From NCBI RefSeq assembly GCF_003336755.1, contig NZ_QMDI01000002.1, forward strand, positions 124,001 to 188,000: DNA of 64,000 nt, in the 5' to 3' direction. The first letter of the stretch is position 1, and each line of letters opens with the position of its first letter. This DNA is from Elioraea thermophila (ex Habib et al. 2022) (lineage in GTDB: Bacteria; Pseudomonadota; Alphaproteobacteria; Acetobacterales; Acetobacteraceae). Positions 59,951 through 64,000 of the stretch are shown one piece after another. Under the pieces are notes generated by a model. It ran no database searches, had not been told where the DNA came from, and saw only the letters and a list, made by a program, of their open reading frames with translations. The translations under genes and the position numbers were made by a program.

Positions 59951-60667
59951 TCAAAGAACCTCGCCGGCGACGATGCTGCGCACACCCCCATCTTCCATGC
60001 GAAGGAGGAGTGTCCCATCGGGGCCAAGACCCAGGAAGCTGCCCTGGAGAGTTTCCTGACGGAGCCGAACCGACATCGCCGTGCCCGGAGCCACGGCGTA
60101 ACACTGCCAACCGGCCAGCACCGCCGCGAGTCCCTCTCCCCCCAGCACCTCCGCCCAGGCTTGCAACCGCTGCACGATCATTCGGGCCAAGTCCTCCGCT
60201 TCCGGCACGGTGGTCGCGTAGGCGGAAAGAGCAATCGCTGGCCGATCCATGGGCTTCGGCGCCGAGTGGAGGTTGACCCCGATCCCGGCAACCGCCCAGG
60301 CACCGTCATCCGCAGACTCGATCAGGATGCCCCCGAGTTTCGCTCCGTCAAGCAGGAGGTCGTTCGGCCACTTCAGGCGCAGCAGACGCGGATCCTGGAG
60401 CAGGGGCGCGAGAGCGTCCGCCGTCGCGACGGCCGCGACAAACGACCACGCCGTCACCAGCCGAACGGTGCGCGGGTCGAGCACGACCGACAGGAAGAGG
60501 TTGCCCCGGCCACCGAGCCAACGTCGGCCATGTCGTCCTCGTCCCGCCGTCTGCTCCCGCGCAAGCACCGCCGTCCATGGCGCGGCCCCCGCCTGAGCGA
60601 GCGCGATGGCTCGATCGGACGTGCTCGGCAGGACGTCGTGGATCTCCAGCCGGCCGGAGGTGATCAC
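59951..60667 (-). CDS. birA: biotin--[acetyl-CoA-carboxylase] ligase
   Basis: Attaches biotin to the carrier protein of acetyl-CoA carboxylase. The biotinyl-AMP loop is [15 protein letters not shown] and the lysine-containing [20 protein letters not shown] follows. 238 residues; it lacks the N-terminal DNA-binding domain of E. coli BirA, so it is probably not a repressor. Start GTG 60667 overlaps the nuoN stop (GTGA). Confidence 0.94.
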   Translation of the reverse strand: MITSGRLEIHDVLPSTSDRAIALAQAGAAPWTAVLAREQTAGRGRHGRRWLGGRGNLFLSVVLDPRTVRLVTAWSFVAAVATADALAPLLQDPRLLRLKWPNDLLLDGAKLGGILIESADDGAWAVAGIGVNLHSAPKPMDRPAIALSAYATTVPEAEDLARMIVQRLQAWAEVLGGEGLAAVLAGWQCYAVAPGTAMSVRLRQETLQGSFLGLGPDGTLLLRMEDGGVRSIVAGEVL

Positions 60668-62100
60668 GGGACGAGAAGCGACCGTGCCGCCCCGCCCGCT
60701 GCCATCAGCAGCGGCGACGGCAGCAGCACGAATCCTGCCGTGAGAATGCTGCTGAATGCGACCACGACCGCCACGCCGCCATGCAGAGCCTCGAAGGCCC
60801 CCACTGGTTTGTCGAAATACATCACCTTCACGATGCGCAGGTAGTAGAAGGCGGAGACGACGGAGGCCAGCACGCCGACCACAGCCAAGGGCCAAAGCCC
60901 TGCCTCGATGGCTGCGAGGAAGACCCAGAGCTTGGCGAAGAAGCCCGCGAGCGGGGGAATGCCGGCCATGGCAAACATGAGAACCGCCATCGCCAGAGCG
61001 AGCCCAGGCGCAGTTTCCGACAGTCCGGCAAGGTCCTCGATCCGTTCACACGCCCCCCCTTGACGGTGCATGGCGACGATGCAGCCGAACACGCCGAGGT
61101 TCATCACCACGTAGATCGTCATGTAGAGCAGGACGGACCGCAGCCCCTCCTCTCCTCCCGCTGCCAAGCCGATCAGCGCGTAACCGACATGGCCGATCGA
61201 GGAGTAGGCCATCAGCCGCTTGATGTTGACTTGTCTCAGTGCGGCGAAGGCACCGACCAGCATGGAGGCGATGGCGAGCAGGACGATGATCTGCGTCCAC
61301 TGCGCGACCGCCGCACCGAAGGGTCCCGCCAAGACGCGCATCAGCACCGCGATGGCCGCAAACTTCGGCGCCACCGAAAAGAAGGCGGTTACCGGCGTCG
61401 GCGCGCCTTCGTACACGTCGGGGGTCCACATGTGGAACGGGACCGCCGAGACCTTGAAGGCGAGGCCAGCGGCGACGAAGCAGAGTCCGACCACGAGCCC
61501 GATGGCCATCGGTCCGGCGCCGATTGCGGACGCGATCCCCTCGTACCGTGTCGTGCCGGCAAAGCCGTAGGTCAGCGACATCCCGTAGAGCATCATCGCG
61601 GAGGCGAGTGCACCGAGCACGAAGTACTTCAGCCCGGCCTCGCTGGCGCGCAGATCGTCGCGGCGCACGGCCGCCAGCACGTAGAGCGACAGCGAGGATA
61701 GTTCGAGCCCGACATAGAGGCTCATCAGGTCGTTCGCCGACACCATCATGAGCATGCCGAGGGCGGCGAACAACACGAGAATCGGATACTCGAAGCGCTC
61801 GATCCGCTCCCGTCGGTTCCACTCGAGCGAGAGGACAAGAGCGAAGGCCGCCGCGCCGAGCACCGCTGTCTTCACGAAGACGGCGAAATCATCGACCAGG
61901 AACAGACCACCGAAAGCAACACGAGGACGATCGCTGCCCAGAACGAGTACGGCGGTCAGCGCAAGCGTTCCGACCGAAAGGGGCGACACGATGTCGGTCG
62001 CACCTCGACGCAGAAAAACGCCGAGCATCAGCAGTGCCATCGCCGCGAGGGCGAGCACGAGTTCCGGCAGCGCAGCGTGCCAGTTCAAGATGCCTTCCAT
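60664..62100 (-). CDS. nuoN: NADH-quinone oxidoreductase subunit N
   Basis: An antiporter-like membrane subunit of complex I. About 14 hydrophobic segments are present, with channel residues in [16 protein letters not shown] and [27 protein letters not shown]. 478 residues from ATG 62100. A longer in-frame start at 62220 would overlap nuoM and add a non-hydrophobic leader. Five bases separate it from nuoM. Confidence 0.95.
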   Translation of the reverse strand: MEGILNWHAALPELVLALAAMALLMLGVFLRRGATDIVSPLSVGTLALTAVLVLGSDRPRVAFGGLFLVDDFAVFVKTAVLGAAAFALVLSLEWNRRERIERFEYPILVLFAALGMLMMVSANDLMSLYVGLELSSLSLYVLAAVRRDDLRASEAGLKYFVLGALASAMMLYGMSLTYGFAGTTRYEGIASAIGAGPMAIGLVVGLCFVAAGLAFKVSAVPFHMWTPDVYEGAPTPVTAFFSVAPKFAAIAVLMRVLAGPFGAAVAQWTQIIVLLAIASMLVGAFAALRQVNIKRLMAYSSIGHVGYALIGLAAGGEEGLRSVLLYMTIYVVMNLGVFGCIVAMHRQGGACERIEDLAGLSETAPGLALAMAVLMFAMAGIPPLAGFFAKLWVFLAAIEAGLWPLAVVGVLASVVSAFYYLRIVKVMYFDKPVGAFEALHGGVAVVVAFSSILTAGFVLLPSPLLMAAGGAARSLLVP

Positions 62101-62105
62101 GGCGG

Positions 62106-63620
62106 TCAGAGGCCTGCCAGCTGTCGGGACGCGCCGAGCATCGCCTGATGCCGGTCGAGCAAGCTCGCGACCGAGACGCTGAAGAACTGCATGAAGGAGC
62201 TCGGATAAATGCCCATCCACAGCGTCAGCGCCGCGAGGGGCGTGAACGCAGCAACCTCACGCGGCGACAGGTCGAGCAGCGCCTTCAACTCCGGCTTGGT
62301 CAGCGCACCGAACAGCACGCGACGATAGAGCCACAGCATGTACGCCGCCCCCAGGACCATGCCCGAGGCAGCAACCAGAGCAAGCACCCGGTTCACCTGC
62401 CACGCCCCCACGATGGCCAGGAACTCGCCGACGAAGCCCGACGTGCCGGGAAGGCCGACCGAGGCCATGCTGAACAGCATGAAGAGGAGCGCGTAGCGCG
62501 GCATGCGGTGCGCAAGCCCGCCATAGGCCGCAATCTCACGCGTGTGCATCCGGTCGTAGATCACGCCGACACAGAGGAAGAGTGCGGCGGACACCACGCC
62601 ATGGCTCAGCATCTGGAAGATCGCCCCTTCGATCCCCTGCGTGGTGAAGGTGAAGAGGCCCAAGGTGACGAGCCCCATATGCGCGACGGAGGAATAGGCG
62701 ATCAGCTTCTTGATGTCCTCCTGCGCCAGGGCCACGAGCGACGTGTAGACGACCGCGATCGCCGACAGCGCGAAGATGAGCGGTGCGAAATCGACGGATG
62801 CTTCCGGCAGCATCGGCAAGCTGAACCGCAGGAAGCCGTAGCCGCCCATCTTCAGCAGCACGCCGGCGAGGATCACGCTGCCGGCGGTGGGCGCCTCGAC
62901 ATGCGCATCGGGCAGCCAGGTGTGGAACGGCCACATCGGCACCTTGACCGCGAACGAGGCGAAGAAGGCGAGAAACAGCCAAATTTGCGCACTGCGCGAC
63001 AGCGGGTGATCGAGCAGGAACGGGATGTCGGTGGTGCCCGCGTCGAGATAGAGCCAGATCACGGCGAGCAGCATCAGCACCGAACCCGCCAGCGTGAAGA
63101 GGAAGAACTTGAACGCGGCGTAGGTTCGCCGCGGCCCTCCCCAAATCCCGATGATGAGGAACATCGGGATCAGCACGCCCTCGAAGAAGAGATAGAAGAT
63201 GACGAGGTCGAGGGCCGCGAACATGCCGACCATCATGGTTTCGAGCACCAGGAACGCGATCATGTACTCGCGCACCTTGTTCTCGACCGACTCCCAGGAG
63301 GCGATCACGCAGATGGGGGTGAGCGCGGTGGAAAGGAGGACGAACAGGACCGACAGGCCATCGACGCCGACGTGGTAGGAGATGGCGAGATCACCGAACC
63401 AGGCCGCACGCTCGACGAATTGGAAATCGGCACTGCTGCGGTCGAAGCGGACCCACAGGACGAGGCTGAGGAAGAAGACGATCAGGCTGGTCCACAGCGC
63501 GGTCCAACGCGCGTTGGAGGCGATGGTCCGCTCGTCACCGCGGACGGAGGCGATGATCGCCGCTCCCACCAGCGGGAGGAAGATGATCAGGCTAAGAAGG
63601 GGAAAACCGACGGTGCTCAT
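62106..63620 (-). CDS. nuoM: NADH-quinone oxidoreductase subunit M
   Basis: An antiporter-like proton-pumping subunit of complex I, 504 residues, with about 14 membrane helices. Key elements are the Glu in [20 protein letters not shown] and [34 protein letters not shown]. The start ATG 63620 lies three bases after the nuoL stop. Confidence 0.96.
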   Translation of the reverse strand: MSTVGFPLLSLIIFLPLVGAAIIASVRGDERTIASNARWTALWTSLIVFFLSLVLWVRFDRSSADFQFVERAAWFGDLAISYHVGVDGLSVLFVLLSTALTPICVIASWESVENKVREYMIAFLVLETMMVGMFAALDLVIFYLFFEGVLIPMFLIIGIWGGPRRTYAAFKFFLFTLAGSVLMLLAVIWLYLDAGTTDIPFLLDHPLSRSAQIWLFLAFFASFAVKVPMWPFHTWLPDAHVEAPTAGSVILAGVLLKMGGYGFLRFSLPMLPEASVDFAPLIFALSAIAVVYTSLVALAQEDIKKLIAYSSVAHMGLVTLGLFTFTTQGIEGAIFQMLSHGVVSAALFLCVGVIYDRMHTREIAAYGGLAHRMPRYALLFMLFSMASVGLPGTSGFVGEFLAIVGAWQVNRVLALVAASGMVLGAAYMLWLYRRVLFGALTKPELKALLDLSPREVAAFTPLAALTLWMGIYPSSFMQFFSVSVASLLDRHQAMLGASRQLAGL

Positions 63621-63623
63621 GCG

Positions 63624-64000
63624 TCAGAGCCGGCCGGTCGCGGCGAGGGTGACGAGGACGACGAGCCCGACCAGCATGGCGAAGGCGTAGTGGTAGACGT
63701 AGCCGGACTGGATGCGGACGATGCCGCGCCCGATCCCGCGCGCCGCGGCTGCGACGCCGTCCGGGCCGTAGCGATCGATGGTGCCAAGATCCCCGCCCTT
63801 CCAGAGCGCGGTGCCGAGCGCGCAGGCAGGGCGAACGAAGAGGCGGTCGTAGAGCTCGTCAAAGTACCACTTGTTGAGCAGGAAGCGGTACGCGCCCGGA
63901 AAGGCCTCGGCCAATGCCGCCGGCAGCCGCGGCGCGAGCCCATAGAACAACACTGCCGTCGCAATCCCTGCACCCGCCAGCACGAGCGGAGCGTATTTCA
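63624..64000 (-). CDS. nuoL: NADH-quinone oxidoreductase subunit L, C-terminal part (runs off right edge)
   Basis: The reverse-strand frame is open to the window edge, giving the last 125 or so codons of NuoL. The segment FLLNKWYFDELYDRLFVRPA is the conserved stretch preceding the lateral-helix region, and the terminal helix (YHYAFAMLVGLVVLVTLAA) follows. Position directly before nuoM confirms the call. The apparent start at GTG 63983 is an internal codon. Confidence 0.93.
   Translation of the reverse strand, partial: KYAPLVLAGAGIATAVLFYGLAPRLPAALAEAFPGAYRFLLNKWYFDELYDRLFVRPACALGTALWKGGDLGTIDRYGPDGVAAAARGIGRGIVRIQSGYVYHYAFAMLVGLVVLVTLAATGRL

Overview
The window is GC-rich bacterial chromosome from an alphaproteobacterium, most likely of the Rhodospirillales/Acetobacteraceae type. 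The lineage call rests on gene content and order: dusB followed by the tandem two-component pairs ntrBC and ntrYX, then a D-amino-acid transaminase, hfq and hflX; a fused ispDF; a proton-translocating transhydrogenase split into three subunits; LpxI instead of LpxH; RNase J next to coaX, birA and the end of the nuo operon; and a short prolyl-tRNA synthetase. No genus can be assigned from the sequence alone. Codon use looks uniform and I see no tRNA, rRNA, insertion sequence, prophage or CRISPR array.

Layout. Positions 1-2150 are the only accessory-looking part: the C-terminal end of a large DNA methyltransferase-like protein enters from the left edge, followed by an unrecognised gene bracketed by copies of a GC-rich palindromic repeat. 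Positions 2155-3871 hold a long-chain acyl-CoA synthetase gene broken by one extra base in a run of nine G. Positions 3993-7786 encode an M3 oligopeptidase, an ABC1-family kinase-like protein and an ExoD-like membrane protein. Malate synthase G (reverse strand) and pntAA-pntAB-pntB (forward strand) are divergent. A transglutaminase-like peptidase and ispDF are on the reverse strand.

From 15482 to 27530 a forward-strand run carries dusB, ntrB, ntrC, ntrY, ntrX, a D-amino-acid transaminase, a HAD phosphatase, hfq, hflX, a groES without groEL, and an inositol-phosphatase-like gene. Many starts overlap the preceding stop. This is a nitrogen-sensing and RNA-regulation block.

From 27505 to the right edge every gene is on the reverse strand. 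In transcription order these are the end of complex I (nuoL, nuoM, nuoN), birA, coaX, rnj and a DUF1467 membrane protein; a small secreted protein; proS, lolC/E and lolD; then rpsB, tsf, pyrH, frr, uppS, cdsA, dxr, rseP, bamA, ompH/skp, lpxD, fabZ, lpxA, lpxI, gloA-like, maoC-like, dnaE, mltB, a D,D-carboxypeptidase, tmk, holB, metG, tatD and finally mazG. This is a large translation, isoprenoid, envelope-biogenesis and replication supercluster with very tight spacing.

The window is mostly conserved housekeeping sequence. The points that deserve follow-up are the homopolymer frameshift, the palindromic repeats around an unknown gene, a 410-base gap with two strong opposed terminator-like hairpins, the lone groES, and the methyltransferase fragment that may mark a defence locus beyond the left edge.
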